DNA from: Planctomycetota bacterium
Lineage (GTDB): Bacteria; Planctomycetota; UBA1135; UBA2386
Length of the DNA: 64,000 nucleotides
Reading direction: 5' to 3'
NCBI GenBank assembly: GCA_014192625.1
Contig: BJHM01000005.1
Location: 1-64,000 of the forward strand
Made by a program: the position numbers and the translations under genes. Positions 1-8,626 of the stretch are shown piece by piece. Below the pieces are notes generated by a model. The model ran no database searches, was not told where the DNA came from, and worked only from the letters and a program-made list of their open reading frames with translations. The stretch's first letter is position 1. Every line of letters begins with the position of its first letter.

Positions 1-54
1 CGGAGTTAGTTTGGTCGATACCATTGTCGACCTTGCCCTCCGCCTATCTGCCAG

Positions 55-514
55 AACGGTGACGTAGCGGCGAAGCGATGCGGTGACGTAGCGGCGAAGC
101 GATGCGGTGACGTAGCGACGTAGCGATGCGGTGACGTAGCGACGTAGCGATGCGGTGACGTAGCGACGTAGCGATGCGGTGACGTAGCGACGTAGCGATG
201 CGGTGACGTAGCGGCGTAGCGGCGAAGCGATGCGGTGACGTAGCGACGTAGCGATGCGGTGACGTAGCGGCGAAGCGACACGGTGACGTAGCGACGTAGC
301 GATGCGGTGACGTAGCGGCGAAGCGATGCGGTGACGTAGCGGCGTAGCGACGAAGCGATGCGGTGACGTAGCGACGTAGCGATGCGGTGACGTAGCGACG
401 TAGCGATGCGGTGACGTAGCGACGTAGCGATGCGGTGACGTAGCGGCGTAGCGATGCGGTGACGTAGCGGCGTAGCGATGCGGTGACGTAGCGGCGTAGC
501 GGCGAAGCGATGCG
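55..514. repeat. 24-bp minisatellite, 18 copies
   Basis: A tandem array with 18 occurrences of a cggtgacgtagcg core at 24-bp intervals, some intervals being 32 bp. The unit is itself built from 8-bp blocks (gacgtagc, gacgtagc, gatgcggt), and the 32-bp variants contain one additional block such as ggcgtagc, so the array shows two-level periodicity. Point variants alternate gcgacgta, gcggcgta and gcggcgaa. Because 24 is a multiple of three, the minus strand stays open across part of it and would encode an ATSPHRYV-like octapeptide repeat, but there is no start context, domain or extension beyond the array, so I treat it as non-coding. It fills the gap downstream of the thyX-like gene. Confidence 0.95.
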
Positions 515-571
515 GGGAACTCAGCAGTCGCCGAGTTTTCTATGCGCTACGTGCAGCGGGTTGACGGTGGC

Positions 572-2194
572 TCAGAGATCGCCAGCGGCCAGCATCCGGC
601 GCTGCTTGCGCTCGTCCGCGGTCTGCTCGCTGTCCATGCGGCCTAAAAAGGCCTCGCCGTGTTGTGCCCGCACGAACTGCGCGAATAGTGGCGACACGCG
701 CTGCATTGCAGCGTGCATATCGAGCGCCACTTTGCGGTAGGAGAAGTGGCCCTCGGGGCCGCTGCGCAATTCGATGAAGTAGGCGAGTTGGCGCGGGTCA
801 AAAACGATGCGCACGCGCTGCAAAAATGCGAATGGCGTGACGTAGCCAGCAGCGAGCGGAAAGCGTTCAGCGATCAGGCGCTGGCGTTCGGCGGTGCGTT
901 CGAGCACTTCGCAATAGCGTGCGTTGAGGCCAGCGTCGTTCACCAGTGGCGGCACGGCGAAGCCATGTGCGGTGGTCAGCACCTGCTGTTGTTGAAAGCC
1001 TTTTCGGTGGCGGCCGATGTCGCGATACGCGCCGAAGTCGAGCAGCACCTCAAACTCGAACGGCGCGGCACCCTCGAGGCCGGTCGGCCAGGCGTCATGC
1101 TTGCTGCGCGCGTGCATCGTCTCGTTGAGCAGCGTATGGCGCTGACCATCGGTTAGTGCCTTCACCGCCGAGAGGGCTTCCGCGAATGGCTTCTGCGTGT
1201 GTTCGTAGAGCAGTGACGCGAGCAGGCGGCTGTCGAGATCGGGATCGTGTTGCAACAGCGTCGTGTGCCCGGTAGCTGCGCCCTGCACCGGCTTCGTTTC
1301 AGTGAGGCAGAGGCGCGCCGCGAGCTGTTGCAGGAGCACGTGCTGATGTTGCAGGTAGGCGTTGGGCTTTGCGTGTGCCAGCAGCGTTGGCAGCACGGTC
1401 TGCGCCTGGGTACGCATACATTCGCCGACGGTTCGGAACTCGGCCAGCGGATGACTCAACAGCTCGGCAATCACGTCGGCCGTCGTGCGCGCATCGGCGA
1501 CCATGCCCCACTTGGTGAAGATCGCTGGCGTCAGCAGATAGCGCGCCGCATCGAAGGCTTCGGCTTTCAGCGTGCGCAGCCACGCGGATTCTTTCTCGGT
1601 CGGCTGCAGCGGCCGCACTTGCTGTAGATGGCGCAGCACCGAATCCGTGATCTCGGTGTAGAGCGAAAAAGTCTCCCGCAACACTGCCTCGTAGGCTTCC
1701 GCACACTCAAAACCGGCCGCCATTACGTCGGGGTCGCGCCAATGCGTCTCAGCCGAGAAGCTGATGTAGCGCGTCGAGGATTCTTCAAACGAGCAGCGCC
1801 GCTCGCGCTGGATGAAGCGCGTCACTAACTGACTCACGCGCTCGATTGCGAGGTGTACTACCGAGCCTTCACGCAGCGAATTGTGCCCATGATCGATGGC
1901 GTAGGTTTTTAGGAACTGTCCCGACTTGTCGGCCATCACCGCGGATAACAGGTCGCGTGGTGCTTCCATCGCGCCAAGATCCTCGATTGTTTTGCCGACC
2001 GCCGCGAGTCCCTGTTGCAGGCGGTCGAGGAACTGGTCGCGCATCGACTTGCTGCTGCGCGAGTAGACGCCATTGAGCGTGGCGGCGACTTCCTGAGGCA
2101 GGTTGCGAACGAGGTAGATGTCTGCATGCTCCGGCCCGTCGACGACGGAAAAGTAGCGTGAGAGCAGTTGTCGCTGGGGCGCGGTGTAGGCCAT
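572..2194 (-). CDS. thyX: FAD-dependent thymidylate synthase (ThyX), tandem two-domain form
   Basis: Flavin-dependent methylation of dUMP to dTMP with methylene-tetrahydrofolate is the role of the family. At 540 residues the protein is about twice a classical ThyX and looks like two ThyX-like halves. The first half carries RERRCSFEESSTR at residues 130-142, which matches the signature RHRxxSxxxxSxR except that the His is Glu. The second half has RHRKGFQQQQ from residue 395, which keeps RHR but lacks the serines. Similar long proteins occur in Planctomycetota and a few other phyla, from memory of the family. The gene stands alone upstream of the left minisatellite and 48 bp downstream of trxB on the same strand. 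Whether one or both halves bind FAD and dUMP cannot be told from sequence. Family assignment is fairly secure, activity less so. Confidence 0.8.
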   Translation of the reverse strand: MAYTAPQRQLLSRYFSVVDGPEHADIYLVRNLPQEVAATLNGVYSRSSKSMRDQFLDRLQQGLAAVGKTIEDLGAMEAPRDLLSAVMADKSGQFLKTYAIDHGHNSLREGSVVHLAIERVSQLVTRFIQRERRCSFEESSTRYISFSAETHWRDPDVMAAGFECAEAYEAVLRETFSLYTEITDSVLRHLQQVRPLQPTEKESAWLRTLKAEAFDAARYLLTPAIFTKWGMVADARTTADVIAELLSHPLAEFRTVGECMRTQAQTVLPTLLAHAKPNAYLQHQHVLLQQLAARLCLTETKPVQGAATGHTTLLQHDPDLDSRLLASLLYEHTQKPFAEALSAVKALTDGQRHTLLNETMHARSKHDAWPTGLEGAAPFEFEVLLDFGAYRDIGRHRKGFQQQQVLTTAHGFAVPPLVNDAGLNARYCEVLERTAERQRLIAERFPLAAGYVTPFAFLQRVRIVFDPRQLAYFIELRSGPEGHFSYRKVALDMHAAMQRVSPLFAQFVRAQHGEAFLGRMDSEQTADERKQRRMLAAGDL

Positions 2195-2242
2195 TGCGAA
2201 TGGGAGCTTAGCCGTTTGCGATGCTACCTTGGCTGTGACTTT

Positions 2243-3187
2243 CTACGCGTCGTGCTGGGCTTCGAGCCAGCGCTCGACTTCGATCGCAGCCATGCAGCCC
2301 GAACCGGCGGCGGTGACGGCTTGGCGGTAGTAGCTGTCCTGACAGTCGCCGGAAGCAAATACGCCGGGGATGTTGGTCGCTGCCTTGCCGGGCACGGTCT
2401 GAATGTAGCCCTTCTCGTCCATGTTGAGGACGCCTTTGAAAAGGGCGGTGTTGGGCTGGTGACCAATCGCTAGGAACAAACCGTCGCAGGGCACGCGCTG
2501 CTTTACGCCGGTCGTGGTATGCGTGAGCTCAACGCCGTTGACCTTGCCCGCGGCGACGTCAAATACATCGGTGACGTTTTGCTCCCACAGCACCTTGATC
2601 TTGGGATTTTCGAGCGCGCGCTTCTGCATGATCTTGCTCGCGCGCAACGCCGTGCGACGCACAACCAGGTAGACCTTGCTCGCATACTTCGTGAGGAAGT
2701 TGGACTCTTCGCACGCAGAGTCACCGCCGCCGACGACGTAGACGACTTTGTTTTTGAAGAAGAAGCCGTCGCAGGTGGCGCAAGCCGAAACGCCGCGGCC
2801 CTGCAGCGCCTTCTCGTTCTGCAGGCCAAGGTAGAGCGCGCTCGCACCGGTCGAAATGATCAGCGATGCCGTCCTAAAGACCTGACCATCATCGCAGGTG
2901 ACGGTGAACGGGCGCTTCGACAGATCGACTGCAGTGCCGACATTGTGATGCACCACGGTGCCAAAGCGTTCCGCCTGCTCCTTGAACTTTTCCATCATCT
3001 CAGGCCCCATCACGCCTTGCGGGAAGCCCGGGTAGTTTTCGACGTCGCTGGTGATCGTGAGCTGGCCACCTGGCTGATGGCCGGCAAGCAGCACGGGCGC
3101 AAGGTTTGCGCGGGCGGCGTAGATGGCGGCGGTGTAGCCGGCGGGGCCGGAACCAAGGATCAGAGTGTTGAGAACGGTGGGCATCAC
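2243..3187 (-). CDS. trxB: Thioredoxin reductase
   Basis: Cytoplasmic flavoprotein that transfers electrons from NADPH to thioredoxin. The 314 residues match the usual length of about 310-320. The N-terminal FAD-binding GSGPAGYTA lies near residues 12-20, the redox-active CATC at 136-139, an NADPH-binding GGGDSA motif follows, and the C-terminal FAD motif FASGDCQD is present. Two adjacent ATG codons open the frame; either may be the start. A likely partner thioredoxin is encoded at 60013-60339. It probably shares a transcript with the thyX-like gene 48 bp downstream. Confidence 0.96.
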   Translation of the reverse strand: MMPTVLNTLILGSGPAGYTAAIYAARANLAPVLLAGHQPGGQLTITSDVENYPGFPQGVMGPEMMEKFKEQAERFGTVVHHNVGTAVDLSKRPFTVTCDDGQVFRTASLIISTGASALYLGLQNEKALQGRGVSACATCDGFFFKNKVVYVVGGGDSACEESNFLTKYASKVYLVVRRTALRASKIMQKRALENPKIKVLWEQNVTDVFDVAAGKVNGVELTHTTTGVKQRVPCDGLFLAIGHQPNTALFKGVLNMDEKGYIQTVPGKAATNIPGVFASGDCQDSYYRQAVTAAGSGCMAAIEVERWLEAQHDA

Positions 3188-3258
3188 GGGGGTCCGATTC
3201 GGAAAGGTCCAAAATACGTTACCGGATTGGCTCGCCGTGGCGAACTAGAGAAAGTTGC

Positions 3259-3744
3259 TTAGCGAACAGGCTGGCCGTGCGGCTGCGCAAGTTCACGCTG
3301 CCGAATGCGGTCGTGGTCTGCGGGCGTCAACTGGCGCTGGGTCATCTCGGGAGGCCTAACAGGCTTGTCGGTTGGCTGCGAATGCAGTCCAGCAGTGGCG
3401 ATGAGATCCACCACGAAGCGACCGTTTTCGCGCACGACGACATAGATGCCGCTCGCGTTGTTGCTGTTGGGGTCGAGGCAGTGCACGTAGAAACTGCCGC
3501 GTTCATCACTCGCCGAAACCGGTAGCAGTTGCTGTTGTGATCGCACGCGGTCGAACGGCAATTCGTCGATGACGGGTGCGGATTCTTCGGTGACGAGCTT
3601 GTGCAGCGCCTTCACATCGCGTGCGAACAGCGCGGCTTGAAACTGGCCGAACGTGGCGAACGCTTGCTCAGTAGCGGTGCCGTTGCGAGTGCAGGCGGCA
3701 AGGAGCAGGCAGACGCCGATGGCAACGGTGGTTGGCCAGCGCAT
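3259..3744 (-). CDS. Small predicted lipoprotein of unknown function
   Basis: A 161-residue protein beginning MRWPTT, with a hydrophobic segment ending in a lipobox-like LLAAC, so it is probably exported and lipid-anchored. The start at 3744 was chosen because the signal peptide begins there; the frame stays open further upstream but would then overlap the divergent gene at 3797 by more than 200 bp. The mature part is polar and resembles small ntf2-like or conserved hypothetical lipoproteins only in general character: an AFATFGQFQAALFARD stretch followed by a beta-rich segment (GIYVVVRENGRFVVDLIA). That layout would suit an NTF2-like fold, which is a guess. It lies 71 bp upstream of trxB on the same strand and is divergent from the VCBS gene. 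Confidence 0.75.
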   Translation of the reverse strand: MRWPTTVAIGVCLLLAACTRNGTATEQAFATFGQFQAALFARDVKALHKLVTEESAPVIDELPFDRVRSQQQLLPVSASDERGSFYVHCLDPNSNNASGIYVVVRENGRFVVDLIATAGLHSQPTDKPVRPPEMTQRQLTPADHDRIRQRELAQPHGQPVR

Positions 3745-3796
3745 GTAGCGAAGATCGGCAGTTTTGGTCGGCAGCTTTATCGATACTGTGTAGCTC

Positions 3797-4981
3797 ATGT
3801 CGATCGCTGCCAAGTTTGTGGTGGTCTCGCTGCTCATGGCGATGGGGATCGCCCAGGAACCCGGGCCAAAGTTTCGGCGCATTGTCGTCGACCCGCTGTT
3901 TCGTAGCGAAGGCATTGCGGTGGCAGACGTGGACCGCGATGGCGATAGCGACCTGCTCGTTGGTGACTTCTGGTATGAGGCGCCGGCCTTCACGCCGCAT
4001 CGGATTCGCAGCGGGCCACCGCTTGGCGACGGCGCGCGCACTTACAGCGAATGTTTCGTCTGCTATGCGGACGACATCGACGGCGATGGCTACCCAGATC
4101 AGATCGTGGTCGGGTTCCCAGGCAAAGAGGGCCGCTGGTTTCGCAATCCGGGCAAGGCTGCTGCTGAGTGGGAGATGCACATCTTTGCCGACAGTGTGAG
4201 CAACGAGTCGCCGAGCTGGGTGGACCTGCTTGGCAACGGCACGAAGGGCATGCTGAGCGGCTCGCAACCAGGCGGTGAGATTGTCTGGGTCACGCCGGGC
4301 CTTTACCCGACCAAGCGGTGGGACCGCATCGTGATTGGCGCGGCAAAGTCACCCGGCAGCGAACCGTTCTCGCATGGCATCGGCTGTGGCGATTTCAACG
4401 GTGACGGGCTGAACGATGTGTTCGTCAATGAGGGCGTGTGGACGCAGCCAAAGGATGCGCGGAAAGGGCCGTGGCCGTTCATGCAGCTGGCGCTTGGCGC
4501 GCCGTGCGCGCAGATGCATGCGCTCGATGTCGATGGCGACGGGCGCTGCGATGTCGTCAGCAGTTCTGCGCACGGTCGCGGCGTGTGGTGGCATCGGCAG
4601 CTTTGCGCGCTCGATGGCGCAGTCACGATCGAGACGCGGGAGATTTCGATGCTGCTCACGCAGACCCATGCGTTGATCGTGGAAGACCTCGATGGCAATG
4701 GCAAAAAAGATTTGATCACCGGTAAGCGTTATTGGGCGCATGGCCCAGATGGTGATGAGGAGCCAAGGGGCACGCCGTATCTGTTGTGGTTTTCTATCGA
4801 GGCCACAAAGGATCCAAAGGGGGCGCCTGCCATGCCGTGCTTTGTGCCGCACGTGATCGACGATGCTTCGGGTGTCGGGACGCAGTTTTCAGTGGTCGAT
4901 CTAGACGGCGATGGCCGTCTCGACATCGCAACCAGCAACAAGCACGGCGTGTTCGTGTTTTTGCAGGAGCCGAAGCGATGA
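3797..4981 (+). CDS. Secreted FG-GAP/VCBS-repeat protein
   Basis: A 394-residue exported protein with a signal peptide (MSIAAKFVVVSLLMAMGIAQ). At least six calcium-binding loops of the DxDxDGxxD type are visible: DVDRDGDSD, DIDGDGYPD, DFNGDGLND, DVDGDGRCD, DLDGNGKKD and DLDGDGRLD. Their spacing fits a seven-bladed FG-GAP/VCBS beta-propeller. Such proteins are abundant outside the cytoplasm in Planctomycetota and Verrucomicrobiota and usually bind ligands or carbohydrates rather than catalyse. Its TGA overlaps the ATG of the next gene by four bases (ATGA at 4978-4981), so the two are translationally coupled and probably work in the same place. Confidence 0.88.
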   Translation: MSIAAKFVVVSLLMAMGIAQEPGPKFRRIVVDPLFRSEGIAVADVDRDGDSDLLVGDFWYEAPAFTPHRIRSGPPLGDGARTYSECFVCYADDIDGDGYPDQIVVGFPGKEGRWFRNPGKAAAEWEMHIFADSVSNESPSWVDLLGNGTKGMLSGSQPGGEIVWVTPGLYPTKRWDRIVIGAAKSPGSEPFSHGIGCGDFNGDGLNDVFVNEGVWTQPKDARKGPWPFMQLALGAPCAQMHALDVDGDGRCDVVSSSAHGRGVWWHRQLCALDGAVTIETREISMLLTQTHALIVEDLDGNGKKDLITGKRYWAHGPDGDEEPRGTPYLLWFSIEATKDPKGAPAMPCFVPHVIDDASGVGTQFSVVDLDGDGRLDIATSNKHGVFVFLQEPKR

Positions 4982-6810
4982 AGTTTGCGGTGGTGATGTT
5001 TGCGTCAGTTGCCGCAATGCCGTTGCAGGCACAGGCGAAACCAGAGCGGAAGCCGATCGTCGGCTGCGTGGTCGACGAGCAGGACACGCCTTTGCCGGCC
5101 GCGAGCGTGACGTTTTGGGGGATGCGGCAGAGCGATGTTTTGCAGGCTACGGACACGGTGACCGTGATCGCGGACAACCGCGGCCGGTTCGTTGCACCGT
5201 TGCTGCGCGCGGTTCCGTATTGCGGTTTTGCTGTGACTGCAATACAGCCGGACGGCCTGCAGGGAGCATCGCGAATCCTCGGTTGGTTTGGCCAAGGTGC
5301 AAAGCCGCGGCTGGTCTGCTATGCGCCGCGCCGCCCGGTTGCATTGCGTTGCAACGGTGACGCGGCGTGGCGCAGTGAAGGTCCGCTCTCGCATTGGCTG
5401 TTGCTCGCCGACGGGGAGCGCGCGCTCGGCCCTGCGCTGTCGCTAGCACAGCTCGATGATGGCCTGTTCAGATTGCCCGCGGTGTTCGTGGCGCGTGCGC
5501 TGGATTACGGCAAGCAGTCGTCGCTGTTCATGGTGCGCACCGGGGAAGGGGGTCTGTTGTGGGCGTGCATGTGCGTGCCTTCCATCACTGCGGAAGTGAC
5601 TCTGCCACCGCCGCGCGCGATCCCTTTTTTTGCCGTCGATGAGAACGGGAAGCCACTGGCAGCCGTCACGATTGCTGTGCGACAGGGTTATCGCGGCGAT
5701 GGCGTGATTGACGGCATGGAGACCGCGCGCGCGCCAGTCGAGCGAGTATTGGGCAAGACCGGTGCCGATGGCCGCCTGGTCGCTCATTTACCACTGGCAC
5801 AGGATCCGTTCGTTGATGCGGTCGAATCTGCCTTGCTGTTTTCCGCGTGTCTCGAAGGCCGGGGCGAAGCGGTCGCGGGTTTCCTAGGGTCGCACTTGAT
5901 TCATCTGGATCATCGCATTGCGCGCGATGGCATTCAGGAAGTGCGCTTCATGCTAAAGCCACAGACGGGTCGCAAAATCACGCTTGTTCGCAATGGCAAG
6001 CCGGTGGTTCGTGCGAGCGTGAGCGTTGTCGTGATCGCCAAGTTGTCGGCTGAAGGCAATGGCTTTAGCCACGACCTGCGTCACTACGATTCGTTGACGG
6101 ATGCTGATGGCGTGGCGGGTTTTGCTGCCATGCCGGAGGACATGCACGGCATGCGCCTCCTGGTCGAGGAACCGGGCAACGCGGTGCCCATCGTCTTTGC
6201 GCCGGATGTGGCCAGGTTTGGCGACTCGATCGAGCTTTCGCGCAGTGTCGATGTGCAGTTGCGGGTCCGTGAAGCTGCTTTGGATGGCCCGTGCGCTGGG
6301 CAATGTGGCTACGTGCGATTTGGCGGGGCCTCGTCATTTGGCCCAGAAGCGCAATACCGCTTTGTCACCGACAGCGTTGGTGGATGCGCGCTGCGATTAT
6401 GGCCCGCGGGCAGGTGGGACGTGGCGATGGGCGGTGCGGCCGGGGTCCATTGCGAACAGCTGGATGTGCCGGATGCAGGATTGTTGCGTGAGTTTCAACT
6501 CGCGCCGCTCGGCAAGTGCCAAGGCGCGCTGTTTTCCGCGAACGGCCGGCCCGTCGTGGGTGCGCGGGTCCGCAGTAGCAGCACGCGGATGACGGGACCA
6601 TCCGCGAGTCCTCTGCACGCCTTGTTCTTCGCAGGGCTGCATCCAAGGCTTTGTGCGGATGTCATCTCCGACTCGGATGGTCACTTTACTTTGCTGTGCC
6701 TGCCGAGCGAGGAGCTTGTGTGCCAGGTAACCCTTGGTGTTGATGGCAGGACGACGGAGTGGTTTCAGTATGGGCGCGGCAAAGAACCGCTGCGCGTGAG
6801 TTTGAAGTGA
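4978..6810 (+). CDS. Large secreted protein with carboxypeptidase-regulatory-like domains
   Basis: A 610-residue protein whose start ATG overlaps the stop of the preceding gene (ATGA). It begins MKFAVVMFASVAAMPLQAQA, a signal peptide. Several Ig-like, carboxypeptidase-regulatory-type beta-sandwich segments can be recognised by the pattern of VxDxxGxPLxxAxV followed by TxxxGxF: VVDEQDTPLPAASV (mature N terminus), AVDENGKPLAAVTI (middle) and FSANGRPVVGARV with SDSDGHFTLLCLP (C terminus). No catalytic motif was found. A similar architecture is seen in the protein at 39294-40841. The most likely role is structural or binding, on the cell surface or in the periplasm. Family assignment is moderate; function is unknown. 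Confidence 0.8.
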   Translation: MKFAVVMFASVAAMPLQAQAKPERKPIVGCVVDEQDTPLPAASVTFWGMRQSDVLQATDTVTVIADNRGRFVAPLLRAVPYCGFAVTAIQPDGLQGASRILGWFGQGAKPRLVCYAPRRPVALRCNGDAAWRSEGPLSHWLLLADGERALGPALSLAQLDDGLFRLPAVFVARALDYGKQSSLFMVRTGEGGLLWACMCVPSITAEVTLPPPRAIPFFAVDENGKPLAAVTIAVRQGYRGDGVIDGMETARAPVERVLGKTGADGRLVAHLPLAQDPFVDAVESALLFSACLEGRGEAVAGFLGSHLIHLDHRIARDGIQEVRFMLKPQTGRKITLVRNGKPVVRASVSVVVIAKLSAEGNGFSHDLRHYDSLTDADGVAGFAAMPEDMHGMRLLVEEPGNAVPIVFAPDVARFGDSIELSRSVDVQLRVREAALDGPCAGQCGYVRFGGASSFGPEAQYRFVTDSVGGCALRLWPAGRWDVAMGGAAGVHCEQLDVPDAGLLREFQLAPLGKCQGALFSANGRPVVGARVRSSSTRMTGPSASPLHALFFAGLHPRLCADVISDSDGHFTLLCLPSEELVCQVTLGVDGRTTEWFQYGRGKEPLRVSLK

Positions 6811-6859
6811 CCTTGCGCGCGCCGACTTTTATGCGCGTGGTAGTCAGGAGCCGCAACAG

Positions 6860-7333
6860 ATGACCGAAGCAGTCTCGAGCTTTAGCACGCGCATGATGAA
6901 CGTGCATTGGCGACTCGATGCGTTGTTCTCGCAGCATCAGCGCGCGCTACTCGACCGCGACTTGGTCCGCGCGGGGATCTGACTCGACAGTTACTGCGAG
7001 CAACTTGCCGTGCATATGGAGGACGAGGAGCACTTCGTGATCCCCTTGTATCAACAGCTCGGCGGTGACGGCACCGATGCGCCAGCCAAGCTGTTTCTCG
7101 GCGAGCATGCAAAGCTGCGAGAGTTCATGGCAAGGATTGGCGCTGTCACTGCGGCGCTGGCAACGCAGCCGGACGACCGCGAGCTGCTGAAGTTGTTTGA
7201 CCTTGAGGCTAGCTACAAGAATCTGCTGTTGCATCACGATCTGCGCGAGCGCAACGCGCTGTATCCGCGGCTTTTGACACGGTCGAGCAGGGAGCAAGGC
7301 ACGGCACTCGCAGCGGCACTGCGGTCCTGCTGA
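6860..7333 (+). pseudogene. Hemerythrin/HHE-domain protein interrupted by an in-frame TGA
   Basis: The frame opens with ATG at 6860, preceded by an AGGAG Shine-Dalgarno at 6846-6850, which is uncommon in this window. It reads 40 codons, meets TGA at 6980-6982, then continues uninterrupted to 7333. The parts together give a 157-codon four-helix HHE domain: an early His (NVHWRLD), a second His (SQHQ), the characteristic HMEDEEH with EEH, and GEHAKLREF. The domain would bind a di-iron centre and oxygen or NO. Substituting Trp or Arg at codon 41 restores a normal helix, so a single nonsense mutation or a base-calling error is the simplest explanation. If internal initiation occurs, an ATG at 7010 would give only a fragment lacking the first helix. 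Confidence 0.75.
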
Positions 7334-7352
7334 CGAGGGGCCAGCGCTGCCC

Positions 7353-7653
7353 CGCGACGGTTTTATTTCGCTGCGCGACGGTGAAGTGTGCGCGACGGGT
7401 TTTTTTCGCTGCGCGATGTTGAAGTGTGCGCGACGGGTTTTTTTCGCTGCGCGATGGTGAAGTGTGCGCGACGGGTTTTTTTCGCTGTGCGACGGTGATG
7501 TGTGCGCGACGGGTTTTTTCGCTGCGCGATGGTGAAGTGTGCGCGACGGGTTTTTTCGCTGCGCGACGGTGAAGTGTGCGCGACGGGTTTTTTTCGCTGC
7601 GCGATGTTGAAGTGTGCGCGACGGGTTATTTCACTGCGCGATGGTGAAGTGTG
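7353..7653. repeat. 37/38-bp minisatellite with T-runs, 8 copies
   Basis: Eight head-to-tail units of 37 or 38 bp, each consisting of cgcgacggg, a run of five to seven T, then cgctgcgcgatggtgaagtgtg. Copies differ by length of the T-run and by a few substitutions (gatgtt/gatggt/gacggt). The array follows the hemerythrin-like gene and is transcribed, if at all, as a series of GC-rich blocks separated by U-tracts. An ORF through part of it encodes repeated RRVFSLRDGEVCA-like peptides and is judged spurious. Confidence 0.95.
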
Positions 7654-7740
7654 CGCACGACAGGTAGCAGTGCAAAGTGCCGCTGTGCTGTCCCTCTGGT
7701 TGCCGTAAGTCTTCAGCGTAGGAGCCGAACGAGAGTTGTC

Positions 7741-7779
7741 GCGGCAGGGTCTAGCGGCAGGGTCTAGCGGCAGGGTCTA
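7741..7779. repeat. 13-bp direct repeat, 3 perfect copies
   Basis: The unit gcggcagggtcta occurs three times in succession, 14 bp before the 3' end of the ABC ATPase gene. The same 13-bp period appears, with different sequences, at 48661-48699 and 59942-60003. Confidence 0.95.
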
Positions 7780-7793
7780 AAATTGCTGCGCCA

Positions 7794-8582
7794 TCAGCCA
7801 AGAATCGCGCGCGCGGCGGCCAGTGGATCGCTGCTTTCTGTGAGTTGCCGGAAAACACTGCCGAGGTCGGCGCCAACCTTGGAACCTGCCTGCAGCCGCA
7901 GTTGCTCAAACGTGCCACATGCGAGCAGTTTGCCGTGGTGCAGCACGGCGATGCGGTGGGCGGTGTTTTGCACGACATCGAGGATGTGACTGCAATAGAG
8001 CACCGCGCCGCCGCGCGTGGCAAACTCGCGCAGCACCTCCTTCACGGTCGCTGCGGTTTCGACATCGAGACCGGATAGTGGCTCGTCGAGCACCAGTAGC
8101 CTCGGCTCGGTAAGCAGCGCCGCGCTGATCGACACTTTTTGCAGCATGCCCTTGCTGAAATTTGTCATCGGTTCTTCACCGCGGTCGCCGATGCTAAATC
8201 CGGTGAGTAGGCGCGCAGTGTTGGCGCGGATTTTGGCGTCGGGCAGGTCAAACAGGCGACCCTTCAGCAGCAAGAACTCATTTGGTGTCAGCGACTCGTA
8301 GAGCCGTGCGAGTTCGGGCACGTAACCGATGCTGCGGCGGGCGCCGTCTTTGTCCCGCAGCGCGTCTTTGCCATCGATGGTGACGCTGCCAGAGTCTGGC
8401 TGCGACAGGCCGATGGTGCAGCGCACGGCCGTCGACTTGCCTGCGCCGTTGGGGCCGAGCAGGCCCAGAATCTCGCCCGGCCTAATTTCCAGGTCGAGGC
8501 CGTGGAGGGCCACGCGTTCACCGTAGGTCTTGCGCAATCCTTGGATCTGCAGCATGTGCTGCATCTTGACGAAGAACTGCAC
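7794..8582 (-). CDS. ABC transporter ATP-binding protein, orphan
   Basis: An ATPase subunit of 262 residues (253-256 if one of the internal ATGs at 8564 or 8555 is used). Walker A GPNGAGKS is at residues 43-50, a variant signature FSKGM takes the place of LSGGQ, Walker B LLVLDEP is followed by SGLD, and the switch His lies in YCSHILD. The CcmA/NatA-like pattern (SVRCTIGL, GYVPELARLY) points to a DrrA-type exporter ATPase that pairs with a separate membrane subunit. No permease gene adjoins it, so the partner must lie elsewhere. It is divergent from the sugar dehydrogenase with 44 bp between the starts. Confidence 0.88.
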   Translation of the reverse strand: MQFFVKMQHMLQIQGLRKTYGERVALHGLDLEIRPGEILGLLGPNGAGKSTAVRCTIGLSQPDSGSVTIDGKDALRDKDGARRSIGYVPELARLYESLTPNEFLLLKGRLFDLPDAKIRANTARLLTGFSIGDRGEEPMTNFSKGMLQKVSISAALLTEPRLLVLDEPLSGLDVETAATVKEVLREFATRGGAVLYCSHILDVVQNTAHRIAVLHHGKLLACGTFEQLRLQAGSKVGADLGSVFRQLTESSDPLAAARAILG

Positions 8583-8626
8583 GGAAGTCGACGCGGTGCT
8601 TGTGCCGTTGCGCGGTTTGATTCGTA

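Noticed and set aside
6-281. Minus-strand ORF encoding ATSPHRYV repeats
   Set aside because: It exists only because the repeat unit is 24 bp and so stays in frame; no start signal, no domain, and it covers only part of the array.
55-514. Possible CRISPR array
   Set aside because: Copies are directly adjacent with no spacers and vary internally by an 8-bp step, so it is a minisatellite.
6980-6982. TGA as selenocysteine or tryptophan codon
   Set aside because: Hemerythrins do not use selenocysteine at this position, no obvious bSECIS hairpin was seen, and other genes in the window use TGA as a stop.
7502-7708. Plus-strand ORF with repeated RRVFSLRDG peptides
   Set aside because: Runs through the 37/38-bp minisatellite and has no start signal or domain.
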